From NCBI GenBank assembly GCA_945901195.1, contig CAMDKB010000109.1:1-11489 (forward strand): 11,489 nt of DNA. The letters are read 5' to 3'. Of this stretch, positions 1-6,123 are shown one piece after another; the stretch's first letter is position 1, and every line of letters starts with the position of its first letter. The notes beneath the pieces were generated by a model. It worked only from the letters and a program-made list of their open reading frames with translations, was not told the DNA's origin and searched no databases. Both the position numbers and the translations under genes were made by a program. Source of the stretch: Rhizobium sp. Q54. GTDB taxonomy: Bacteria; Pseudomonadota; Alphaproteobacteria; Rhizobiales; Beijerinckiaceae.

Positions 1-145
1 CTGCATCGTTACGTGCTGCTTTACAACCAGCAGCTTCCGCAATCAGCCTTGGGCAGCAAGACACCCTTGCAGGCCATGAAGGACTGGCATAGCCTGAAGC
101 CGGAGTTGTTCAGAAAACAGCCATATCACCTACCGGGATGTGACA
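1..145 (+). mobile_element. IS481-like insertion sequence, right end only
   Basis: The window opens inside an insertion sequence whose left part lies outside. The coding strand is a transposase 3' end (see the CDS entry). The proposed boundary is the ACA at 143-145: IS481-family ends are typically TGT...ACA, and the next six bases, GCTAGC, fit the NCTAGN target known for Bordetella pertussis IS481. Read inward from the boundary on the minus strand the tip begins TGTCACATCC, a plausible terminal inverted repeat. The left end and the second target copy are not in the window, so the boundary is inferred. Confidence 0.65.
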
Positions 146-150
146 GCTAG
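1..150 (+). CDS. IS481-family transposase, C-terminal fragment (partial at window edge)
   Basis: The last 49 codons of an open frame that enters from the left edge and ends at TAG 148-150. The peptide carries YNQQLPQSALGSKTP, then a QAMKDWH segment, and finishes KQPYHLPGCDS. This is the tail of a DDE (rve/integrase core) transposase of the IS481/IS3 type: the YN...P..ALG..TP block follows the catalytic Glu, and a K/H-P-Y-x-LPG ending is common in IS481-like elements. The catalytic residues are upstream and cannot be checked. The final Ser codon and stop (AGC TAG) appear to consist of the last IS base A plus GCTAG of the target, as I recall for B. pertussis IS481. The frame meets the TIGR02300 gene tail to tail, overlapping by 4 nt. 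Confidence 0.8.
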   Translation: MHRYVLLYNQQLPQSALGSKTPLQAMKDWHSLKPELFRKQPYHLPGCDS

Positions 151-151
151 C
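146..151. repeat. Putative IS481 target site (GCTAGC), one copy
   Basis: A perfect 6-bp palindrome directly abutting the inferred IS end and matching NCTAGN. It carries two stop codons: TAG for the transposase on the plus strand (148-150) and TAG for the TIGR02300 gene on the minus strand (cta at 147-149). The partner copy should lie at the unseen left end of the element. Confidence 0.5.
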
Positions 152-527
152 TTTCATCGTCCGTTTCGATGTCGCCACCAATCAGCCCGGAGACATCGTC
201 GTTCTCTTCTTCCTCTTCCTCGAGGAAGGTTTCGTCAGCTGCATCGTCGTCGCCGAGGTCGATATCATCATCAGGTACGGCGGTAGCAGCCACCTTGGCG
301 TCGGTATCATCCGCCTCTTCAAGCGAAACGACATCAGGCGCCACCGGATCGGCTTCGGCTTCGTCGTCGTCAGCAGCCGCCGCACGCGATGCGCGAACGG
401 GACCGCTCATTTGATAGGTCGAGCCACATTTGGGGCAGGTGATCGGATCCTTGTTGAGATCGAAAAATTTGGCGCCGCAGCTCTCGCACTCACGTTTGCT
501 GCCGAGTTCCGGTTTAGCCACGTTCAA
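147..527 (-). CDS. TIGR02300 / FYDLN acid domain protein
   Basis: A 126-residue protein of the alphaproteobacterial TIGR02300 family, whose function is unknown. The N-terminus holds the diagnostic AKPELGSKR...FFDLNKDP motif; the usual FYDLN is FFDLN here. Four cysteines (C14, C17, C31, C34) in a CESCG / CPKCG arrangement form a clear zinc-ribbon knuckle pair. From about residue 50 the chain is low-complexity and very acidic (Asp/Glu runs such as EEEEEEND), the family's 'acid' tail, probably disordered. The frame opens with TTG at 525-527, with AGGGA 4-6 nt upstream. A GTG at 519-521 would give the family-typical start (M)AKPELG and is a fair alternative. It is divergent from aroA. Its stop codon lies in the IS target site, so the element has not truncated the protein. 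The Ser-rich frame on the opposite strand is a shadow of the Asp/Glu tail. Confidence 0.88.
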   Translation of the reverse strand: MNVAKPELGSKRECESCGAKFFDLNKDPITCPKCGSTYQMSGPVRASRAAAADDDEAEADPVAPDVVSLEEADDTDAKVAATAVPDDDIDLGDDDAADETFLEEEEEENDDVSGLIGGDIETDDES

Positions 528-707
528 TATGTCCCTGGAAGCTGATGTTAACCTACCGGAGCGCGAACCAAGCCAGGCTCCGAAACTGGAGGCTCCCGTT
601 AGTCGGTGACTGCCTGCCTGTCAAACGGAAAGAGCCAAAAAATGCATCCCGCGCCGAACTAATGACAGCACAGCCTCCAGCGTGGTAGGAGCCGCGCGGA
701 TTTCATT

Positions 708-711
708 GAGG
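708..711 (+). promoter_or_regulatory. Ribosome binding site deciding the aroA start
   Basis: GAGG six bases before ATG 718. The in-frame upstream GTG at 682 has no comparable purine tract and would add only 12 residues without family resemblance, so ATG 718 is preferred. Confidence 0.55.
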
Positions 712-717
712 CCTCAA

Positions 718-2100
718 ATGCAAAATGCTCCCGCAGCTTCCCCCCCGACGGCTCACGGCCATGGCCCGGCCCAGCCGCTTTCGGCCCGTCGCAGCGGGCC
801 GATTTCCGGGCGAATGCGCGCGCCGGGTGACAAGTCCATTTCCCATCGCGCCCTGATCATGGGTCTCCTGGCGACTGGCCGCACGCATATTGAAGGCTTG
901 CTGGAAGGCGACGACGTGCTGCGGACCGCTGCGGCGGCGCGCGCTTTTGGCGCACATGTGGAGAGGCTGGGGCCTGGACGCTGGCAGGTTGACGGTGCGG
1001 GCCTCGGCACCCTGCTGCAGCCCCTGGAACCGCTGGATTTTGGCAATGCTGGCACTGGAACGCGTCTGCTGATGGGTGTTGCCGGCGGGCACGGCCTGAC
1101 GGCAACCTTTGACGGCGATGCTTCGTTGCGCAAACGGCCCATGCGAAGGATCATCGATCCATTGATCCTGATGGGCGCTGAAGTGCTTTCGGAGGCAGAA
1201 GGGGGACGTTGCCCCGTGGTGTTGCGCGGCACGCCTGATCCCGCTCCCATCGAATACCGTACGCCAGTGCCTTCTGCGCAGTTGAAATCGGCGATCCTGC
1301 TGGCGGGACTGAACTCGCCCGGCCGCACCACCGTTATCGAAACCGAGGCCTCACGCGACCATACCGAGAAGATGCTCGCCTTTTTTGGGGCCAGAATCAC
1401 TGTGACGCCCGATGGTGAACACGGCCGCAAGATTGTGCTGGAAGGTCGGCCCAACCTGCGCGCCCGGGATGTAGTGGTTCCTGCTGATCCCTCGTCGGCC
1501 GCTTTCGCGCTGGTCGCTGCGCTCATCGTGCCCGGCTCGGACCTTGTAATCGAAGGCATGATAATGAACCCGCTGCGAATCGGGTTGCTGACAACACTGC
1601 TCGAAATGGGTGCGGACATTACTGAAATAGAGCGCCGCATCGAAGGCGGAGAAGATGTCGCCGATCTCCAGGTGCGGACGTCCAGACTGCGAGGCGTAGA
1701 TGTGCCGGCTGCTCGCGCGCCGGCAATGATCGATGAATACCCTGTACTTGCAGTGGCTGCGGCCTTTGCCGAGGGAGAAACGCGCATGCGAGGTCTTTCC
1801 GAATTGCGGGTGAAGGAATCCGACCGTCTTGCTGCAGTTGCCGCCGGTCTGGACGCCGCCGGCGTTACCAACCGGATCGAAGGCGACGATCTCATCGTGA
1901 CCGGATCAGGAAAGGTTGCTGGCGGCGGCAAGGTCGCCACCCATCTCGATCATCGCATCGCCATGAGCTTTCTTGTGATGGGCCTTGCCAGCCAGGCGCC
2001 CATGACAATCGACGATTCCTCTATGATTGCGACAAGCTTTCCGACGTTTCAGCCAGAAATGGCGCGCCTTGGCGCGGCGTTTTCCGGAGACGCCTCGTGA
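718..2100 (+). CDS. aroA: 3-phosphoshikimate 1-carboxyvinyltransferase (EPSP synthase, class II)
   Basis: Catalyses shikimate-3-phosphate + phosphoenolpyruvate to 5-enolpyruvylshikimate-3-phosphate + phosphate, the sixth shikimate-pathway step, in the cytosol. The 460-residue length suits the family. Visible motifs are PGDKSISHR at about 36-44 (substrate-binding Lys39), LDFGNAGTG near 108-114, KRPM, a PSAQLKSAILLAGLN block, RDHTEKML, PADPSSAAF, MIDEYPVLAVAAAF near 337 (catalytic Asp region), LRVKESDRL near 365 and THLDHRIAMSF. These follow the Agrobacterium CP4-type class II enzymes closely. The position equivalent to CP4 Ala100 (E. coli Gly96) is Gly112 here. An extra roughly 30-residue Pro/Ala/His-rich N-terminus precedes the core. 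The stop overlaps the cmk start in GTGA, so the two are translationally coupled. Confidence 0.97.
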   Translation: MQNAPAASPPTAHGHGPAQPLSARRSGPISGRMRAPGDKSISHRALIMGLLATGRTHIEGLLEGDDVLRTAAAARAFGAHVERLGPGRWQVDGAGLGTLLQPLEPLDFGNAGTGTRLLMGVAGGHGLTATFDGDASLRKRPMRRIIDPLILMGAEVLSEAEGGRCPVVLRGTPDPAPIEYRTPVPSAQLKSAILLAGLNSPGRTTVIETEASRDHTEKMLAFFGARITVTPDGEHGRKIVLEGRPNLRARDVVVPADPSSAAFALVAALIVPGSDLVIEGMIMNPLRIGLLTTLLEMGADITEIERRIEGGEDVADLQVRTSRLRGVDVPAARAPAMIDEYPVLAVAAAFAEGETRMRGLSELRVKESDRLAAVAAGLDAAGVTNRIEGDDLIVTGSGKVAGGGKVATHLDHRIAMSFLVMGLASQAPMTIDDSSMIATSFPTFQPEMARLGAAFSGDAS

Positions 2101-2729
2101 TCATCGCTATTGATGGGCCTGCTGCATCGGGCAAAGGGACGATCGCCCGTCGTATTGCGGCCCATTTTGGCTTGCCGCATCTCGACACCGGTTTGATTTA
2201 CCGCGCGACAGCGGCCGCCGTCGTTGCGATGGGTAAATCGCCCACCGATCCCGTCGCGGGGGCGCAAGCAGCGCGCGCACTGGATATTTCCCGCTTTGAC
2301 GAAGCTGAATTGCGCAGCGCGCAAATGGGCGAGGCAGCTTCAATCGTAGCGGCGATACCCGAAGTGAGGGCGGCGCTTGTGGACTACCAGCGAACATTCG
2401 CCCGGCAAAAGGGGGGCGCGGTTCTCGATGGCCGTGACATCGGCACAGCCATCTGCCCGGATGCTGACATCAAGCTCTTTGTGACCGCAACGAGCCATAC
2501 CCGTGCGGGACGGCGCGCCAAAGAGCTTGCGTCGCGTGGGGAGGCAGCCGAATTCGATAGTGTGCTTGCGGACATCAGCAAGCGCGATGCCCGCGATTCC
2601 GGGCGGGCTTCGGCCCCGTTGATTCAGGCCGACGACGCCATCGTACTGGACACAACGCAGCTTGACGTCGACGGAGCCGTGGCCGCTGCAATCCAGATCG
2701 TCGAGGAACGTTCAGCGCAACCCGATTGA
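2097..2729 (+). CDS. cmk: Cytidylate kinase
   Basis: Phosphorylates CMP and dCMP to the diphosphates using ATP; cytosolic pyrimidine nucleotide metabolism. The 210-residue protein has the P-loop GPAASGKGT at 7-15, the nucleotide-binding DTGLIYRATA block at 30-39, and DGRDIGTAICPDADIKLFV beginning at residue 111, followed by a TSHTRAGRRAKEL lid segment with arginines. All are typical of bacterial CMP kinase. The start is GTG at 2097, overlapping the aroA stop by 4 nt; no other start would keep the P-loop strand intact. aroA-cmk is a standard alphaproteobacterial pair, but the usual next gene, rpsA, is replaced by an aldo/keto reductase after 51 nt. No terminator is seen in that gap, so read-through is possible. 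Confidence 0.96.
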   Translation: MIIAIDGPAASGKGTIARRIAAHFGLPHLDTGLIYRATAAAVVAMGKSPTDPVAGAQAARALDISRFDEAELRSAQMGEAASIVAAIPEVRAALVDYQRTFARQKGGAVLDGRDIGTAICPDADIKLFVTATSHTRAGRRAKELASRGEAAEFDSVLADISKRDARDSGRASAPLIQADDAIVLDTTQLDVDGAVAAAIQIVEERSAQPD

Positions 2730-2780
2730 CTTGTCGACTCGCGCGGTCTTGCATGACCCTTCAATCGAGCGCGGGTTCCC

Positions 2781-3748
2781 ATGCATTATCGTCCTTTTGG
2801 CGCCACTGGCCTGTTGGTTTCCGCGGTTGGTTTTGGCTGCGGCCGCGTCGGCGGCTTGCTGGTCGAAGGTAGCGTTGAGGCGCAACGCCGGGCCTTTGTG
2901 CGGGCGCTGGATGGCGGCATCAACTGGTTCGATACGGCTGAGGCCTATGGCAGCGAAGGCGCGCTGGGACAGCTCCTGACCACCACCACGCTGCCATTGC
3001 TTGTTTCGACAAAGCTGACATTGAAAGCCAATTCGCCAGATCTCCTGGCGGATATCGAAACGCAGACCGATGCCTGTCTGAAGCGGCTGCAGCGCGATCA
3101 TGTCACGGTTCTGCAGGTGCATAACAGGATAGATGATTCCGGCGCGGGCAATGCGCTCACTGTCTCGCAGATGCTGGGTGAAGTCGCAGCGGGTCTCGAA
3201 CGCATGCGCGAAAAGGGCAAGACCCGTTTCATCGGTGTGACGGCTCTTGGCGACAGTGCCGGTGTGCTCAAAACCATCGAGAGCGGCAGGTTTCAATCAG
3301 CGCAGGTCTATTACAACCTTGTGAACCCGAGCGCTGCACGCAGGATGCCTGCCGGCTGGACGGGCCAGAATTTCAGCGGCGTTCTCGATACGGCTTTCCG
3401 TCTTGGCATGGGTACACTCGGCATCCGCGTGCTTGATGGCGGGATCATCGCAACGGACGAACGCGCCAGGCCTGTTTCAATGATGGCGCGCGAAACGTCC
3501 GAAACCATGGAACAGGCAGAACGCATACCTGTCTCGCGGTGCTCGCAACTGCCTGCGGCGATACCGGAACGCGCGCGCAAACCGGAATGCGGTTTGCGCT
3601 CTCACAGCCGCAGCTATCACTTGCCCTGGTGGGTATAGGTGAACCTGATCATGTCAGTGCCGCGCTGGCGGCGGAAGCGATGGGCGCGCTCCCGCCCGCC
3701 GCCTTCGACGCGCTGGAACAGATTTACAGCAAGAACTTTCGTTCTTGA
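2781..3748 (+). pseudogene. Aldo/keto reductase, frameshifted near its C-terminus
   Basis: An NAD(P)H-dependent oxidoreductase of the aldo/keto reductase superfamily (TIM barrel); substrate unknown. The first frame gives RPFGATGLLVSAVGFG at the start, then the complete catalytic tetrad: Asp51 and Tyr56 in NWFDTAEAY, Lys78 in VSTKL, His114 in LQVHN. The family C-terminus (MRFALSQPQLSLALVGIGEP ... AFDALEQIYSKNF) is in the frame one base back, ending at TGA 3746-3748. The switch lies around 3520-3535, and one added base there would restore a protein of about 322 residues. Unrepaired, translation runs into unrelated sequence and stops at 3636-3638, giving 285 residues without the C-terminal helices. 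No slippery heptamer is seen, so the cause is a real mutation or a sequence error. The start codon ATG 2781 has only a weak purine tract (GCGGG) before it. Confidence 0.75.
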
Positions 3749-3787
3749 GGCGCCGCGGGGAGCCAGCGACGTCCGCCGCTGCAGGCT

Positions 3788-4765
3788 TCAGATCTTCTCG
3801 ATCTTGGCGATAGCCACATAGCCCTCCCAGGCCTTAAGCTCTTTTTCCAGCAGCGCACGGGTGCTCTTCTGGTTTCCCGGGAATGGATCATTGCCGGTGT
3901 CGGCGAGAAATTTCACCGTCTCGGGGTCTTTGGTGACTTCGTTGATCCAGCCTTCAAGCTTGTCGAGGATCGGCTGCGGCACGCCCTTGGGCGTATGTAC
4001 CGACCACCATGCGTTGAGATCGCTATTGGGGATGCCCGCCTCCCTGGCGCTGGGAATATCCGGCAACGCCTTCAGGCGCTCGCCTGAGGCCATGCACAAC
4101 GCCTTCATGCGCCCGTCCTTGAGTTGGGCGGCAAAGGTTATGGGATCAATATGCACGAAAGCCGTCTGTCCGCTGAGCAGGTCGTTGCTCATCGCGCCGG
4201 GATCCTTGTACTTCACTTCAACAGTCTTGAGACCGAAACCTGCCTTGTACAATTCGCTGGCGATGAGGCCGGTGTTGGCAAGCGAGCCATAACTCGCCTT
4301 GTCGCCTTCCTTCTGCAGAAACGCCGTGAGTTCAGGCAGGGTCTTGTAAGGCGCGCTCGACGAGATCACGAGCATGAACGACAGTTTGGCAAAGGTTGCG
4401 ACGTGCTCGAAATCGTTCAGGGAATCGTAGTTCACCTTTTTGAACACGTGCTGCGATGCCGCCAGCACCGACGAGCCCGGCGCGATATAGATCGTATAGC
4501 CGTCCGGCTTGGCGCGAGCGACATATTCAGTGGCAATATTGCCGAATGCGCCGGCCCTGTTCTCAACGATGAAACTCTTGCCGGTCAGCTTGCTCAGCTT
4601 GTTGGCGAAAAAGCGAACGAGAACGTCCGCGCCTGAACCCGGCGGAAACATGCAGATGCAGCGCACGAGCTGATTGGGATAGTCGGACTGGGCAAACGAA
4701 GGGCCGGCCAGTCCGGTAACGCCAGCGGCAACAGTCCCGGCAGCAAAATCGCGACGAGTAATCAA
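3788..4765 (-). CDS. Bug-family tripartite tricarboxylate transporter substrate-binding protein (Tat-type signal)
   Basis: A periplasmic solute receptor of the Bug/TctC family, whose members bind carboxylates and similar small acids. The 325-residue length is typical. The N-terminus has twin arginines in MITRRDFAAG, a hydrophobic stretch, and a likely cleavage after Ala25 (SFA|QSDYP), suggesting Tat export. Family signatures follow: the ligand loop PPGSGADVLVR, then VENRAGAFGNIATE and AKPDGYTIYIAPGS, and a C-terminal domain with IPSAREAGIP. The start is TTG at 4763-4765, supported by a strong GAGGAGGGA five bases upstream. It converges on the aldo/keto reductase and diverges from a second Bug receptor at 5116. 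No TctA/TctB membrane genes are in the window. The ligand is unknown; malonate or a related acid is possible only from the neighbourhood. Confidence 0.9.
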   Translation of the reverse strand: MITRRDFAAGTVAAGVTGLAGPSFAQSDYPNQLVRCICMFPPGSGADVLVRFFANKLSKLTGKSFIVENRAGAFGNIATEYVARAKPDGYTIYIAPGSSVLAASQHVFKKVNYDSLNDFEHVATFAKLSFMLVISSSAPYKTLPELTAFLQKEGDKASYGSLANTGLIASELYKAGFGLKTVEVKYKDPGAMSNDLLSGQTAFVHIDPITFAAQLKDGRMKALCMASGERLKALPDIPSAREAGIPNSDLNAWWSVHTPKGVPQPILDKLEGWINEVTKDPETVKFLADTGNDPFPGNQKSTRALLEKELKAWEGYVAIAKIEKI

Positions 4766-4770
4766 GGTAT

Positions 4771-4779
4771 TCCCTCCTC
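4771..4779 (-). promoter_or_regulatory. Strong Shine-Dalgarno supporting a TTG start
   Basis: On the minus strand GAGGAGGGA lies five bases before TTG 4765-4763. It fixes the start of the receptor gene, since no ATG lies in frame before the twin-arginine motif. Confidence 0.7.
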
Positions 4780-4967
4780 AGCGCCAGCGCGGAACATCAC
4801 GCTCAAGCGTAAACAAAGGCTAGCCGCTAGGTTGGCGGGCGACAAGTTGAATAATAGCCGGGATCGCTGACCTGGCAGCGCCGGTGATGAGGCCCGGACC
4901 CAGCCGCTGCATTGGCGCGTCAAGCTTGACCGGTCTCTCATACGTGTTGACCTCTCCGCCATGCCGG

Positions 4968-5012
4968 GGCCAATCTGACCTTGGCCAATTTGACCGTGGC
5001 CAATCGGGCTTG
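4968..5012. repeat. Three tandem 15-bp repeats in the divergent promoter region
   Basis: The units are GGCCAATCTGACCTT (4968-4982), GGCCAATTTGACCGT (4983-4997) and a more diverged GGCCAATCGGGCTTG (4998-5012). The first two differ at two or three positions; all three share GGCCAAT. A 15-bp period is about 1.4 helical turns. Sited 100-150 bp before the plus-strand receptor gene, they could be operator sites or simply a decaying minisatellite. Confidence 0.7.
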
Positions 5013-5102
5013 CAGCATCAAGCGCCACATAAGAAGATGCGCAAAATGGACTACGGGTAAATCGGATGTCGTCGAGAGACTGACGCCGGGTAACCGGGAA
5101 AT

Positions 5103-5109
5103 GGGAGGG
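5103..5109 (+). promoter_or_regulatory. Shine-Dalgarno deciding the second receptor start
   Basis: GGGAGGG with a six-base spacer to ATG 5116. This favours ATG 5116 over the in-frame ATG at 5101 and over the far-upstream start at 4981, and it puts a normal signal peptide at the very N-terminus. Confidence 0.7.
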
Positions 5110-5115
5110 TCTTCA

Positions 5116-6099
5116 ATGTCATCACGTGTTCTGCCCGGGCTCGCAAAAGCAGCCGCAATTTTAGCGCCCGCGCTCTTCGGCTGGCCTGCTCTCGCTCAGG
5201 ATTTTCCCGCCAAACCCATTCGAGTCCTTGTCGGGTCTGCGCCGGGCGATCCTGCCGATATCATCGTACGGCTGATCCAGAACAGAATCGTCGAACGATT
5301 GGGTCAGCCCTGGATTGTCGAGGACCGTCCGGGCGCGACAGGGCGCATCGCCAGTCTTGCAGTCGCCAAGTCCCCGCCGGACGGGCATATGTTGCTGGTC
5401 GCGTTGTCTGCCCACGCCATAAATCCGGCAAGTACGATGCCTCTGCAATACGACACCGCCAAGGACTTCACCGGCGTGTCGCTGTTGGCGCGCCAGCCCC
5501 TCATCGTAGCAGTGAATCCTGCCGTTCCCGGCGCAACGCTGAAGGAATTCATTGCTGCGGCACGGGCCAATCCTGCCGCGCATCTATCTTATGCAAGCCC
5601 TGGCTCGGGCTCGCTTGCCCATCTGATCGGAGAGGAAATCGCACGGCGCGGGAAAATCGACATGCCGCATATACCTTTTAAGGGCGGAAGCCCGGCGGTG
5701 AAGGCGGTGCTTTCAAACGAAGTGCAGATGACCACGCTGATCGGCGCGATTCTGCTGCCGTCGATTCGCTCCGGGGCATTGCGCGCCATCGCTGTCACGT
5801 CGGACAAGCGCATTGCCGAACTGCCCGATGTTCCCACCATGGGCGAAGCCGGATTTGGCTCCGGCGCGATCTATAACTGGATTGGCATATTTGCACCCGG
5901 CGCCACGCCACGCGCCGTCGTCAACAAGCTCAACGCCGAAATCAACGAAGCCCTGAAGGAACCCGCTGCTGTGAAATGGCTGGCTGATTCCGGGTTTGAG
6001 AAAGTTGCCTCAAAACCGGAAGAGCTCGATGCCTTTGTCGCTAGCGAAACAGCGCGCTGGTTGAAATTCACGCAGGAATTTGGCGTGAAGTTCGAGTGA
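5116..6099 (+). CDS. Bug-family tripartite tricarboxylate transporter substrate-binding protein (Sec-type signal)
   Basis: A second periplasmic Bug/TctC-type receptor, 327 residues from ATG 5116. The N-terminus is a Sec signal peptide: Arg4 and Lys11, a hydrophobic core AAAILAPALFGW, and likely cleavage after Ala27 (ALA|QDFPAKP). Family marks are PAKPIRVLVGSAPGDPADII (ligand loop), VEDRPGATGRIA, AKSPPDGHMLL, IPFKGGSPAVKAVLSNEVQM, and ELPDVPTMGEAGF in the C-terminal lobe. It differs widely from the divergent receptor at 3788-4765, so the two are not a recent duplication and may bind different ligands. As with its neighbour, no membrane components are near; Bug receptors are often such orphans. 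It ends 22 nt before the convergent matB, with a hairpin between. Confidence 0.9.
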   Translation: MSSRVLPGLAKAAAILAPALFGWPALAQDFPAKPIRVLVGSAPGDPADIIVRLIQNRIVERLGQPWIVEDRPGATGRIASLAVAKSPPDGHMLLVALSAHAINPASTMPLQYDTAKDFTGVSLLARQPLIVAVNPAVPGATLKEFIAAARANPAAHLSYASPGSGSLAHLIGEEIARRGKIDMPHIPFKGGSPAVKAVLSNEVQMTTLIGAILLPSIRSGALRAIAVTSDKRIAELPDVPTMGEAGFGSGAIYNWIGIFAPGATPRAVVNKLNAEINEALKEPAAVKWLADSGFEKVASKPEELDAFVASETARWLKFTQEFGVKFE

Positions 6100-6102
6100 G
6101 CC

Positions 6103-6123
6103 GGGGCATGTCGCCCCTGTTTT
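6103..6123 (+). terminator. Rho-independent terminator after the Bug receptor gene
   Basis: A GGGGC / GCCCC stem (6103-6107 with 6113-6117), five-base loop ATGTC, then TGTTTT. It is short but GC-only and T-followed, four bases after the receptor stop. On the minus strand the hairpin is not followed by T residues, so it would serve the plus-strand gene. Its T run overlaps the last bases of matB. Confidence 0.55.

Larger units (their letters stand above)
4766..5115. other. Divergent intergenic region between two Bug receptor genes
   Basis: These 350 bp must hold the promoters of both receptor genes. An open frame through it on the plus strand (from 4981) and one on the minus strand (4762-5028) show no family resemblance and are not called. 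Visible structure is the triple 15-bp repeat at 4968-5012, a TTGACC at 4947-4952 that could be a -35 box but has no good -10 partner, and two CTAG tetramers at about 4820-4829. No convincing full promoter is seen. Confidence 0.6.

Noticed and set aside
169..414. Serine-rich plus-strand open frame of 81 codons
   Set aside because: Antisense shadow of the Asp/Glu-rich tail of the TIGR02300 gene; no ribosome site and pure low complexity.
528..717. Possible tRNA gene between TIGR02300 and aroA
   Set aside because: Some relatives, as I recall, have a tRNA near here, but no acceptor stem, TTCRA-type T-loop or anticodon arm could be found.
753..1940. Long minus-strand open frame of 395 codons across aroA
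   Set aside because: Antisense to an unmistakable EPSP synthase; composition is Ser/Arg/Pro-rich, as expected of a GC-rich shadow frame.
3731..3746. Perfect hairpin AAGAAC-TTTC-GTTCTT at the end of the aldo/keto reductase gene
   Set aside because: Six AT-rich base pairs with no T run on either strand; not a credible intrinsic terminator, and it lies inside the last codons.
3764..3781. CAGCG...CGCTG inverted repeat in the reductase-receptor gap
   Set aside because: Five-base stem with an eight-base loop and no T tract; likely chance in GC-rich DNA.
4981..5115. N-terminal extension of the second Bug receptor with an ANLT-like start
   Set aside because: The extension comes from the 15-bp repeats and would bury the signal peptide; ATG 5116 has a strong Shine-Dalgarno.
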